Origin: Lachnospiraceae bacterium
GTDB lineage: Bacteria; Bacillota; Clostridia; Lachnospirales; Lachnospiraceae
Assembly: GCA_900168235.1 (NCBI GenBank)
Contig: FUZG01000011.1
Coordinates: forward strand, 1-64,000
DNA: 64,000 nt
Reading direction: 5' to 3'
Shown: piece by piece, positions 40,639-48,892 of the stretch
How the letters are laid out: each line of letters starts with the position of its first letter
How positions within the stretch are numbered: the first letter of the stretch is position 1
The notes under the pieces: generated by a model
Told to the model about the DNA's origin: nothing
What the model saw: the letters and a program-made list of their open reading frames with translations, nothing else
The model's database searches: none
Position numbers and translations under genes: made by a program

Positions 40639-42363
40639 ATGAAAGTCGTCGGAAATATATTTAAGGTTTTATTGGCGATTCTGCTTCTGATAACAGGGGC
40701 AATAGCAGTATGCATCATAAATCCGGATTTGACGGCATCAATAGCAAATAAGATAAATCCGCCTGCGGTTGAAAAGGAAGAAGCGAAAAAAGAAGAGGTG
40801 GTGACAAGGCAGGTCTTTCCGGGTGAAGAGAGTTACTTAATTAATCCGGATGTTCTGAAAGAAGCAATGATAGAAGGCGGAGCTGATGGCTCTGTGATGG
40901 GAGCTACCGCTGAACGAGCAGGACTTAGTAATCCAAAGTCTGATTACGTGGCGCCGTCAACAGCAAATGTCAGAGCACCGGAAAATGTCAGCGGAAAAAA
41001 CGGATATGAAGGAATCTCCGTACAGGATGAGGAGATCACGGAAAATCAGGCGGAAAGGCTCTGGAATGAGCTCGGACCGGGAAATACGGGAGACGGGCTT
41101 GATTTCGATGCTGACTTTTATCCGTTTTTTCACATGCTTGATAACGAGGGACAGAATACCTACAGGCAGATATATGCTAATGCGAACGGCAAGAGAAAAG
41201 CATTCACTCCGATAGAATCAAATCTCACTTCTGCGGAGTTAAAAACAGCGTTTGAAGCCGTGGTGAATGATCATCCGGAGCTTTTCTGGATGAATACCGG
41301 CTATTCTGCGATGTTCAGGAACAGCGGAAGTTGTGTAGAGATCAACCTGAAATTTAACAGGACTGCGGATGATCTCGATAATTCAAAGGCTGAGTTTGAA
41401 CTCAATGCAGATCAGATAGTGGCAGGGGCTTCTGACTTTGGAAGTGCATATGAAAAGGAAAAATATGTACATGATACTTTGGTGCAGAGGATAAATTACA
41501 ACAGCGGTGCGGAGATGAATCAGAGCGCGTACAGTGCACTCGTAAATGACTCCACGGTCTGCGCAGGCTATGCCAGAGCTTTTCAGTACTGCATGCAGAA
41601 GCTTGGGATACCTACGTATTACTGCACAGGTTACGCCGGAGAGAGCCACGCCTGGAATATCGTGTCCCTTGATGACGGATATTACAACGTAGATACTACC
41701 TGGGATGACACGGATAACGGCACATATGCGTATTTCAATAAGACTGATGCGGACTACGGGACAACCCATGCGAGACAGGATCTCTCGATCTATCTCCCGC
41801 CCTGCAACGGAACAGCATACAGAGATCTGGAAGCTGACGCAGAGGGTGTAGATCAGGAACCGGAAAGCTCAGGAAATGAAGGAAGTTCGGAAAATACCGA
41901 TACCAGCGGAGCTTCAGGACTGGAGCAGGCTGTTGCTGACGCTGCAGCGAGCAGAGCACAGGCAAATGCAGAAGAAGCAGAGGCAGCAGCGGCAGTTGCA
42001 ACACCGGCTGCAATGAAGGCAGCTGAGGAAGAAGCGGCTGCTAATGCGGTTCCGGAGAAGGCATCTCTTGAAGAATACGGAATAAAGGAAAAAGATGTCC
42101 TTAATAATATCACTGAATATTATGCGGACTGCAAGAAACAGATCGAAAACCGCGGTGTTGGAGATTATCAGTTCTATAACGTGATCAGCGGTGAATCCGT
42201 GATGCAGGAATTATATACGGCGTACCGCCAGAAAGCGACGCAAAAGGGGTTCCTCAATGAAGCTGTGAGCCGTGTCGGAGGTACGGAATGCAGCATTTCC
42301 GTAGAACCTGAACAGCTTCGCGGTGGCCAGTATCTCCTTCGCCACAGGGTAGTGATCCGATAA
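40639..42363 (+). CDS. membrane-anchored transglutaminase-like protein
   Basis: 574 aa. An N-terminal signal anchor (LLAILLLITGAIAVCIINP) is followed by an extracellular part. The transglutaminase-like core (about 265-375) has the triad C308 in STVCAGYARAFQ, H337 in GESHAWNIV and D352 in YYNVDTTWDD. After it comes a low-complexity Ser/Glu linker and an Ala/Glu-rich helix (about 425-475), then an alpha/beta domain of about 100 residues, possibly CAP-like. Such proteins usually act as cell-surface cysteine peptidases or cross-linkers. The gene starts 18 bp after the EIIC-EAL fusion gene, with AAAGGAG upstream, so co-transcription is likely. Confidence 0.82.
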   Translation: MKVVGNIFKVLLAILLLITGAIAVCIINPDLTASIANKINPPAVEKEEAKKEEVVTRQVFPGEESYLINPDVLKEAMIEGGADGSVMGATAERAGLSNPKSDYVAPSTANVRAPENVSGKNGYEGISVQDEEITENQAERLWNELGPGNTGDGLDFDADFYPFFHMLDNEGQNTYRQIYANANGKRKAFTPIESNLTSAELKTAFEAVVNDHPELFWMNTGYSAMFRNSGSCVEINLKFNRTADDLDNSKAEFELNADQIVAGASDFGSAYEKEKYVHDTLVQRINYNSGAEMNQSAYSALVNDSTVCAGYARAFQYCMQKLGIPTYYCTGYAGESHAWNIVSLDDGYYNVDTTWDDTDNGTYAYFNKTDADYGTTHARQDLSIYLPPCNGTAYRDLEADAEGVDQEPESSGNEGSSENTDTSGASGLEQAVADAAASRAQANAEEAEAAAAVATPAAMKAAEEEAAANAVPEKASLEEYGIKEKDVLNNITEYYADCKKQIENRGVGDYQFYNVISGESVMQELYTAYRQKATQKGFLNEAVSRVGGTECSISVEPEQLRGGQYLLRHRVVIR

Positions 42364-42536
42364 AATTTCAAAAAGAAGTGTATGTACAATATTATGTAAA
42401 TGTGTGCAGAAATTTGAAATGAATATGCAACTAAGGTTTTTTAGATAGTTCTATAGATAATATCAGACCTATCTTGGAAATGAATCTAAAAAGAAGCATC
42501 TGACAATGTTTTGAGTGTAATAGTCAGACAGATAGG

Positions 42537-42582
42537 GGCTGTATCCTGTATGCAAAATAGGATACAGCCTCCGATTTTTTTT
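42537..42582 (+). terminator. intrinsic terminator followed by the dispersed repeat
   Basis: GGCTGTATCCT (42537-42547) pairs perfectly with AGGATACAGCC (42559-42569), followed by TCCGA and a run of eight T. The 410-bp gap between the flanking genes otherwise holds only the dispersed repeat and AT-rich sequence. Confidence 0.85.
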
Positions 42583-42625
42583 CGGAGCACTTAGCGAGGT
42601 TTTGTCGAGCCTAGCGTAACTTGTT
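42579..42625 (+). repeat. short form of the dispersed repeat
   Basis: CGGAGCACTTAGCGAGGTTT joined to TGTCGAGCCTAGCGTAACTT is exactly the 93-bp repeat minus its middle part between the two GCGAGGT motifs. It begins inside the T-run of the terminator at 42537 and has the same orientation as the other three copies. Confidence 0.85.
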
Positions 42626-42773
42626 GTCGAGTTTAGTTTACATAATCTATTAGAATAACTATAAGAATTAATACACAAAAAATTCATGAACATACATAGT
42701 GTATGTTGTATAATGGGTTTAGTGAGTTTCAAAGGGGAGTCTGGAGCAGAAAATTCTGCGTAATGAGGGGCAA

Positions 42774-43868
42774 ATGAAACAGCTCGAAGCGAACATGAGA
42801 CGGAGAGTTTTGCGTACGATCTTCATCTTCACATGGCTCTTCGCAGCAATAGATATAGGGTTCTATATCGTGGACATTTTCACCGGATTCAGAGGTGTTG
42901 ATCGGGTGATGTATCCGCTTGTTCGTATACTGCTTCCCTTCATCATCAATGCAGGCGCCTGGTTTGGTACGATGCAGGTCGTGCGGTCCGAGAAGTGCTC
43001 GGGGCACCTTAAAAACCTGATAGTATGCGGCTGCCTCATGACGATATGCGGGACAATGGTTGTGTTCCACAGCTCATTCACTCTGCTGTGGGTTGTACCA
43101 TCCATCGTACTGCTTCTTGCGTCTGTTTTTCACGACACGATAATCCAAAGAGATCTGTTTTTCTATAATCTGCTGATCATTTTTATAACGGTCATCGAAG
43201 CAGTATTTGAAAATCCCGAAAAGGTTCTGATCATTGCGGAAAATGCCACAGTGGTGCTTCTTTTGTGCCTTTTTATCTTTTCGGCGGCATCTCTCATGCA
43301 GCAGTATAATGATGAGCTTGCCCGTCTCAATAAGGAGATTTACCGGAGACAGGCTGATTATCGTGAGAAATTCCGGATGGATTTCCTGACGGGAGTTTAC
43401 AGCAAGGCGTATTTCTTTGAAAAAGCGGCTGAGATCATGGATAATGCTGCGGACAGACATCCGATCGTTGTCGGCATCATAGATCTGGATCATTTTAAGA
43501 GAGTAAATGATACCTACGGACATGAGAACGGAGATCTGGTGCTGGAGGCATTGGGAACCCTGCTTCGTGAGTACCAGACTGAAACCCTGTGTATAGGGCG
43601 TTTCGGCGGGGAAGAGTTTGTAATGGTCTTTGATGAAGAGTCACTCATGCAGGGATGGCTCATAATGGATGAGATCCGCACCCGTTTTGCAGAGGAGAAA
43701 TTCACATTTACACCCAGCAGGATGACTTTGAGCGGCGGTGTTGCGGTCTTTACGGAACCGGTTCAGATAGAGGAAGCAATCGCAAAGGCTGATCAGGCGC
43801 TTTATCAGTCAAAGACTATGGGAAGAAACCGCATTACAAGAGTAGAAAATGAAACTATAGGGGCATAA
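42774..43868 (+). CDS. membrane GGDEF diguanylate cyclase
   Basis: 364 aa. Six or so membrane helices (residues about 12-175) are followed by a short coil and a GGDEF domain (about 195-355) with MDFLTGVYSKAYF, GIIDLDHFKRVNDTYGHENG and the signature GRFGGEEF; GGEEF is an active variant. The RxxD inhibitory site normally five residues before the signature is absent (TETL in its place). It should make cyclic di-GMP from GTP without product inhibition at that site. ATG 42774 follows GAGGGG closely; M8 (42795) is an alternative. Confidence 0.9.
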   Translation: MKQLEANMRRRVLRTIFIFTWLFAAIDIGFYIVDIFTGFRGVDRVMYPLVRILLPFIINAGAWFGTMQVVRSEKCSGHLKNLIVCGCLMTICGTMVVFHSSFTLLWVVPSIVLLLASVFHDTIIQRDLFFYNLLIIFITVIEAVFENPEKVLIIAENATVVLLLCLFIFSAASLMQQYNDELARLNKEIYRRQADYREKFRMDFLTGVYSKAYFFEKAAEIMDNAADRHPIVVGIIDLDHFKRVNDTYGHENGDLVLEALGTLLREYQTETLCIGRFGGEEFVMVFDEESLMQGWLIMDEIRTRFAEEKFTFTPSRMTLSGGVAVFTEPVQIEEAIAKADQALYQSKTMGRNRITRVENETIGA

Positions 43869-43893
43869 GGGAGAAGTTTAGAAAAGGTTACTT

Positions 43894-45096
43894 ATGAATT
43901 TATTTAATCGCGACATTGATAAAGACAATTACATAGACAGACATGGAAACAAAAAATCGCACACATCTGCTTACTACAAGAGAGTGAAGCAGTTACATAG
44001 GAGAGGGATCGCCGCAGGCATCGGTGCAGTTGCGCTGACAGCAGCTGTGGGTGTGGTTCTGGTCCGCGGATTAGTTTTTGGCGGAAGCACAGTTGATGCA
44101 GCTGAAAAGCCGAAGACAGTAAAGACTGAGGAAAAGAAAACAGAGGCTATCAGTATCGATCCTGATACTGAGCAGGTGGTTGTTAAGGAAAAGGAGCCTG
44201 AACAGGAAGGTCCTTTCTTCAAGGGCTATGAGCCTTACGAAGATGAAAGCACAAAGACCACTGATACAACATACGTAAACAGTAAGTATTCCGTACTTAT
44301 TAATCTTGATACAGGTCATGTAGAGGCTGAGCGGAGCGCTGATGAAGTGATAAGCCCGGCGTCCATGACAAAGATCCTGACAGTGCTTACGGCAGCGGAT
44401 CACTTAAAGAGCGAAGACAGCCTTAATGACAAGGTTACGATCTCCACAAACATGACGGATTATCCTTATGTAAATGACTGCAGTACAGCAGGTTTTGCGA
44501 TCGGTGAGACAGTAACAGTAAAGGATCTTTTCTACGGAACGATCCTTCCTTCCGGCGGTGACGCAGCTATGGCGCTTGCGTACTACACGACCGGAACTAC
44601 CGATATGGCAGATTTTGTTAAGCTCATGAATGAGAAGGTTGAGGAGCTTGGTCTTTCCGACACGGCTCACTTCCAGAATCCGATCGGTATCTATGATGAA
44701 AATAATCATTGTACCGTAAAGGATATGGCTATGATCCTGAAAGCTGCAATGGAGAATGAGTTCGTTCAGGAAGTTATGTCAACTCATATTTATGTTACAA
44801 CAAAGACAGAGCAGCATCCTGATGGAATCACTATTTCAAATCTGTTCCTCAGACGTATCGAGGATAAGGACACACATGGTACAGTCGTTGCGGCAAAGAC
44901 AGGATTTGTAGTCCAGTCCAGAAACTGCGCAGCTAGCTACGGAGTTTCCGATGAAGGAACAAATTACGTCTGTGTAACAGGAAATGCCCATAGTGCATGG
45001 CGCGCGATCTACGACCACGTAGCGATCTACGACCAGTACACAGGCAGCAATAAGGGAACGGTTTCAAAAGAAGTTCCTCTGAATACAGATTATTGA
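43894..45096 (+). CDS. D-alanyl-D-alanine carboxypeptidase, DacF-like (S11)
   Basis: 400 aa. A basic cytoplasmic N-terminus of about 40 residues precedes one membrane segment (GIAAGIGAVALTAAVGVVLV), so it is anchored at the N-terminus rather than by the usual C-terminal helix. A Lys/Glu linker follows. The penicillin-binding domain has SxxK as S157-M-T-K in SPASMTKIL and KTG at 335-337 in AAKTGFV. The SxN motif reads SGG at 220-222 (LPSGGDAAMA), a variant. It trims the terminal D-Ala from peptidoglycan stem peptides. A terminator follows at 45123. Confidence 0.9.
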   Translation: MNLFNRDIDKDNYIDRHGNKKSHTSAYYKRVKQLHRRGIAAGIGAVALTAAVGVVLVRGLVFGGSTVDAAEKPKTVKTEEKKTEAISIDPDTEQVVVKEKEPEQEGPFFKGYEPYEDESTKTTDTTYVNSKYSVLINLDTGHVEAERSADEVISPASMTKILTVLTAADHLKSEDSLNDKVTISTNMTDYPYVNDCSTAGFAIGETVTVKDLFYGTILPSGGDAAMALAYYTTGTTDMADFVKLMNEKVEELGLSDTAHFQNPIGIYDENNHCTVKDMAMILKAAMENEFVQEVMSTHIYVTTKTEQHPDGITISNLFLRRIEDKDTHGTVVAAKTGFVVQSRNCAASYGVSDEGTNYVCVTGNAHSAWRAIYDHVAIYDQYTGSNKGTVSKEVPLNTDY

Positions 45097-45122
45097 TGAT
45101 TGGTCGTACCGGAGATAAGCAG

Positions 45123-45164
45123 ACCACCCGCTTAGCATTAGATGATGCTTTGCGGGTGGTTTTG
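45123..45164 (+). terminator. intrinsic terminator after the carboxypeptidase gene
   Basis: ACCACCCGC (45123-45131) pairs perfectly with GCGGGTGGT (45152-45160), followed by TTTTG. Confidence 0.85.
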
Positions 45165-45193
45165 TGATGATTGAAAAATTATAGGATGTTATT

Positions 45194-46513
45194 ATGAAAA
45201 ACTCATTTGATAGTAAAAAAGTGCGCAGCTTATTTACGGTGATAATAATTTTAATTTTACTTGCTGTCTTCACGGCGTTTTCCTTTGTGAGCAGCCGTAC
45301 GCAGCATATCCCGGGAATGTGTGCAGATTTTTTCTCATATAATGCACCATCAACAGGTGAACTGAATATACCCACATTCATAGTGACATTTGCGGACACG
45401 GAGGATGATCCGTCTCTAATGAGTAAGGACGGGATAGAGTCTTTACTTTATGACGCGGATGATCCCAAAAGTTTTACCAGCTGGATGTACCGCGCTTCTT
45501 ACGGGCAGCTTCGAATTAACGGGGAAGTTTTTTCCTATCGTGCCGAGAAAAAAATGAAGGATTACGAGGGAAAAGAAGAGTTTGAATTTGAACCTCTTGC
45601 AGAAGAAGTCCTCAAAGCATTTGATGATGAGATAGATTATTCTGAGTATGATGCAGACGGGGACGGGGCTATAGATGCATTTATCCTGAACATCATCGGC
45701 GCGGACGACTATTTCTACGGTACCCAGAATACATGGTATAAGGATCAGGATTTTGAACTGGACGGAGTATGGCCTGCAAACTTCATAATCGATGATGCCC
45801 AGCCGATTAATACGTATGAAGACCGGGAATATTACGTTCAGGTCGCAGCGCATGAATTTAGCCACTGCATGGGATTGCCTGATCTTTATAATCAGGGAAA
45901 AGAAACAGAAGGCGATGCGATGAACGGTATCGCGGGAACTGAAATGATGGATGATATGTATGGTGACCTTTCCCAGTTTTCAAAGCTCATGTTCGGATGG
46001 TTAAAGGCCGGTGAAGTGCGTATCTGCCGTGAGGGAGGAAAGTATTACCTGCCGTCTTCAGCGAGATCCGGCGGATGCGTCATTATCCCGCGGGACCCGG
46101 CACTTTCAGATACTGAGGTTCTTACAAGTGAATTTTTTATCCTGCAGTATGACACGGCTGAGGGAAATATGGAATCTGTTCTGACTCCTGCTGATGAGGG
46201 AGTGCGTATCATGCACTGCGAGGCAGAGGTTATTCATGACGAATACGGTGACCCCATATTCCGCTATGACGACAAGAGTCCTGACTATGATCATTCCCAT
46301 GAAAAACAGCGTATCATGCGCCTCGTAAATGACGGCGGTGACTATCTGAAACACGGAGATGATGTCACTTCATCCACTCAGGGATTCGCCTGGTATGATG
46401 AAAAAGGAGCAGAAACTGTTGATCCCGGTTTCACAGTACATATAGGTGAAACAGACGAAGACGGCGCAGTGGTGATCATTGAAAAAGTAGAAAAAACGCG
46501 AAGTGAACAGTAA
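45194..46513 (+). CDS. M6-like secreted or anchored metalloprotease
   Basis: 439 aa. An N-terminal signal anchor (LFTVIIILILLAVFTAFSFV) is followed by an M6 (immune-inhibitor-A-like) domain. The zinc site is HEFSHCMGLPDLY with H220, E221, H224 and a downstream Asp as third ligand, matching HExxHxxGxxD. A calcium-like stretch SEYDADGDGAIDAFIL lies before it, and MYRASYGQLRINGEVF is the typical M6 start block. It is predicted to act outside the membrane on proteins. ATG 45194 has AGGATG upstream, a weak site. It is transcribed alone after a terminator. Confidence 0.87.
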   Translation: MKNSFDSKKVRSLFTVIIILILLAVFTAFSFVSSRTQHIPGMCADFFSYNAPSTGELNIPTFIVTFADTEDDPSLMSKDGIESLLYDADDPKSFTSWMYRASYGQLRINGEVFSYRAEKKMKDYEGKEEFEFEPLAEEVLKAFDDEIDYSEYDADGDGAIDAFILNIIGADDYFYGTQNTWYKDQDFELDGVWPANFIIDDAQPINTYEDREYYVQVAAHEFSHCMGLPDLYNQGKETEGDAMNGIAGTEMMDDMYGDLSQFSKLMFGWLKAGEVRICREGGKYYLPSSARSGGCVIIPRDPALSDTEVLTSEFFILQYDTAEGNMESVLTPADEGVRIMHCEAEVIHDEYGDPIFRYDDKSPDYDHSHEKQRIMRLVNDGGDYLKHGDDVTSSTQGFAWYDEKGAETVDPGFTVHIGETDEDGAVVIIEKVEKTRSEQ

Positions 46514-46628
46514 CCGAAGTTTTAATTTTGTATTAATATTTATACAATTATGCTTCTTATATGCTATGATTAAAAGAGCAGCATGGATTTATTGCGCAAA
46601 ACAATAAAAAGACAGGAAGATACTGCCT

Positions 46629-47420
46629 ATGAATTATCTCGATACCAAGTGCCCTGCGTGCAGTGCAAAACTGAACGTAAAACCGGGACAAAAAAGCGTA
46701 AAGTGCGAGTACTGTGATTCAGTTTTTATGATAAAAAGAGGTGAATTGCAGGAAGCAACGGAAGTTGAAAAAGCAGAGCTTGAAAGACTTGAAAGAGACA
46801 CAAAAGCAAAAAAGGAGAACAAAGAAAGTGATACTGATAAGGCAATAAGGGAAGCACAGGAAGAGATTGACAGAAATACGAAGAAGCTGCCGTCGATTTT
46901 ATATCCGGGGCGGGCACTCATGTCGTATTTTTTGCCGTCGCTTATCGTACTCAGGCTTATTAATAACTGGATCGCAAAGGATCTTGGTCCGGTAAAGCTT
47001 GTATTTGGGCTCATCGTGGCGTTGATCGTATTTATCATCGTGGATGTGAGCTGCGTGCTTTATGAAAAGTATCTATGCATCATGATAAAGGGCGCAGATG
47101 AGCGGATTAGAACGTTAAAAGGAGAGACGATAAGCCGGGAAGAAAATCGCGAGCTCGAAAGAGTTGTGATGGCAGGGCTTAACGGAGACTATGGTACGGT
47201 AGGTGCCGCAGCGCTTAAGGGAAGCAGGACGATAAATCCGCTTATGATAATCCTTGCAGGGCCGTGGCTTCTTTTGTATCCAATAATGGCAACCCACACT
47301 TTGAAGGTAAAGAATCCTTATAAAAAGAAGACGGCGAACATCATGCTGGTATTTATATGGGGAGTTTTTGCCATATCTTATGCCACACTCATCACATCTG
47401 TCATCGGAGTTATCAGGTAA
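46629..47420 (+). CDS. zinc-ribbon multi-pass membrane protein (YdjH-like context)
   Basis: 263 aa. An N-terminal zinc ribbon (CPACSAKLNVKPGQ then CEYCDS) is followed by a charged coiled coil (about 45-88, LERLERDTKAKKENKESDTD) and about four membrane helices (92-112, 118-140, 195-215, 235-258). I recognise no named family. Its neighbours at 47526 and 48893 also carry zinc ribbons and resemble Bacillus YdjI and YdjG, so it may be the third component of a membrane-stress complex. The ribosome site GGAAGA lies upstream of ATG 46629. Confidence 0.72.
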   Translation: MNYLDTKCPACSAKLNVKPGQKSVKCEYCDSVFMIKRGELQEATEVEKAELERLERDTKAKKENKESDTDKAIREAQEEIDRNTKKLPSILYPGRALMSYFLPSLIVLRLINNWIAKDLGPVKLVFGLIVALIVFIIVDVSCVLYEKYLCIMIKGADERIRTLKGETISREENRELERVVMAGLNGDYGTVGAAALKGSRTINPLMIILAGPWLLLYPIMATHTLKVKNPYKKKTANIMLVFIWGVFAISYATLITSVIGVIR

Positions 47421-47452
47421 ACTACAAAAGTACAAAAACCGCATTTTCTTTG

Positions 47453-47461
47453 TGATACAAT
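47453..47461 (+). promoter_or_regulatory. extended -10 promoter candidate for the SPFH gene
   Basis: TGATACAAT (TG-N-TACAAT) lies 65 bp before the ATG of the SPFH/zinc-ribbon gene. No clear -35 is seen. Confidence 0.4.
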
Positions 47462-47525
47462 ATTTTCAGGGTCAAAAAATTGTGGTTTTAGACTAAAAAC
47501 CAACGAAAGGGAAAGGTAAATAGTT

Positions 47526-48857
47526 ATGGGATTGATCAGAGCAGCATTAAATGCGGCAGGAAGCGTTCTTGGCGATCAGTGGAAAGAGTATTTCTACTGT
47601 GACTCCATTGATGAGAGCGTACTCGTTGTAAAGGGAAAGAAGAGAACATCAAACAAGCGTCAGACCTCCAATACAAAGGGTGAGGACAACATCATCACCA
47701 ACGGATCAGTCATCGCTGTAAATGAAGGGCAGTGTATGCTGATCGTAGATCAGGGTAAAGTTGCAGAAGTCTGCGCAGAGCCCGGTGAATTTGTTTATGA
47801 TACATCAACAGAGCCCTCTGTGTTCTCAGGAAGTCTTGGTGCGTCAGTGGCACAGTCCTTTAAGAATGTAGGCCGCCGTTTCACCTTTGGAGGAGATGCA
47901 CCGAAGGATCAGAGAGTTTACTTCGTAAATACAAAGGAGATCATCGGAAACAAGTACGGCACGGCAAATCCGGTACCTTTCCGTGTTATCGACCAGAATA
48001 TCGGTCTTGATATGGATATCGCCATCAAGTGCTTCGGTGAGTATTCCTACAAGATCGTGGATCCGGTACTTTTCTACACAAATGTATGCGGAAACGTAGT
48101 TGACGAGTACGAGCGTTCAGAGATCGATTCCCAGCTTAAAACTGAGCTTCTCACAGCTCTCCAGCCTGCATTTGGAAAGCTTTCCGCACAGGGCATCCGT
48201 TACAGCGCACTTCCGGGATCAACTCAGGAGATCGCAGACGCTCTTAACGAAGTCCTTACTGCAAAGTGGATCCAGCAGCGCGGTATCGCAGTAGCATCAT
48301 TCGGCGTATCTTCCGTAAAGGCATCTGAGGAAGATGAGAAGATGATCAAGACTGCTCAGATGAATGCCATCAACAGAAATCCCGGTATGGCTGCAGCCAC
48401 TCTTGTATCTGCACAGGCAGATGCTATGAAGGCAGCGGCTTCAAACGAGCACGCAGGTGCTATGTTTGGTTTTGCAGGAATGAACATGGCTCAGAATGCA
48501 GGCGGAATGAACGCAGGAAACCTCTTTGCCATGGATCAGCAGAATGGCGGTCAGACACAGCCGATAAATAACGGCGGATTCGGAAACATGAATCCTCAGC
48601 AGGCTGCACCGAACAATGCAGGCTTCGGCAATATGCAGCAGCCCCAGCAGGCTCCGATGCAGCAGGCAGCTCCTGCAGCAGGTGCACCGGGAAGCTGGAT
48701 CTGCCCTACATGCGGTCAGGAAAATACATCAAAGTTCTGTTCAGGATGCGGTACCAAGGCACCGGAGCAGCCGGTAAAGACAGAATGGTTCTGCCCGGAC
48801 TGCGGAACAAAGAATGAAGGCAAGTTCTGCATGAACTGCGGACATCCGAAGCCTTGA
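47526..48857 (+). CDS. SPFH-domain protein with two C-terminal zinc ribbons (YdjI-like)
   Basis: 443 aa with no membrane helix. The N-terminus (LIRAALNAAGSVLGDQWKEY) and SPFH core (about 20-300, with GSVIAVNEGQCMLIVDQGKV) match the YdjI/virion-core-like group. A Gly/Asn/Gln/Met-rich flexible region (about 310-390) leads to two zinc ribbons, WICPTCGQENTSKFCSGCG and WFCPDCGTKNEGKFCMNCG. In Bacillus subtilis ydjI lies with pspA and ydjGH and the products act in membrane stress at the cell surface. Here it lies 35 bp before a YdjG-like gene, with GAAAGGG upstream of ATG 47526. No pspA is seen in this window. Confidence 0.85.
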   Translation: MGLIRAALNAAGSVLGDQWKEYFYCDSIDESVLVVKGKKRTSNKRQTSNTKGEDNIITNGSVIAVNEGQCMLIVDQGKVAEVCAEPGEFVYDTSTEPSVFSGSLGASVAQSFKNVGRRFTFGGDAPKDQRVYFVNTKEIIGNKYGTANPVPFRVIDQNIGLDMDIAIKCFGEYSYKIVDPVLFYTNVCGNVVDEYERSEIDSQLKTELLTALQPAFGKLSAQGIRYSALPGSTQEIADALNEVLTAKWIQQRGIAVASFGVSSVKASEEDEKMIKTAQMNAINRNPGMAAATLVSAQADAMKAAASNEHAGAMFGFAGMNMAQNAGGMNAGNLFAMDQQNGGQTQPINNGGFGNMNPQQAAPNNAGFGNMQQPQQAPMQQAAPAAGAPGSWICPTCGQENTSKFCSGCGTKAPEQPVKTEWFCPDCGTKNEGKFCMNCGHPKP

Positions 48858-48892
48858 TAAATGCCCATTAAAACAGAAAGGAAATAATAGGA

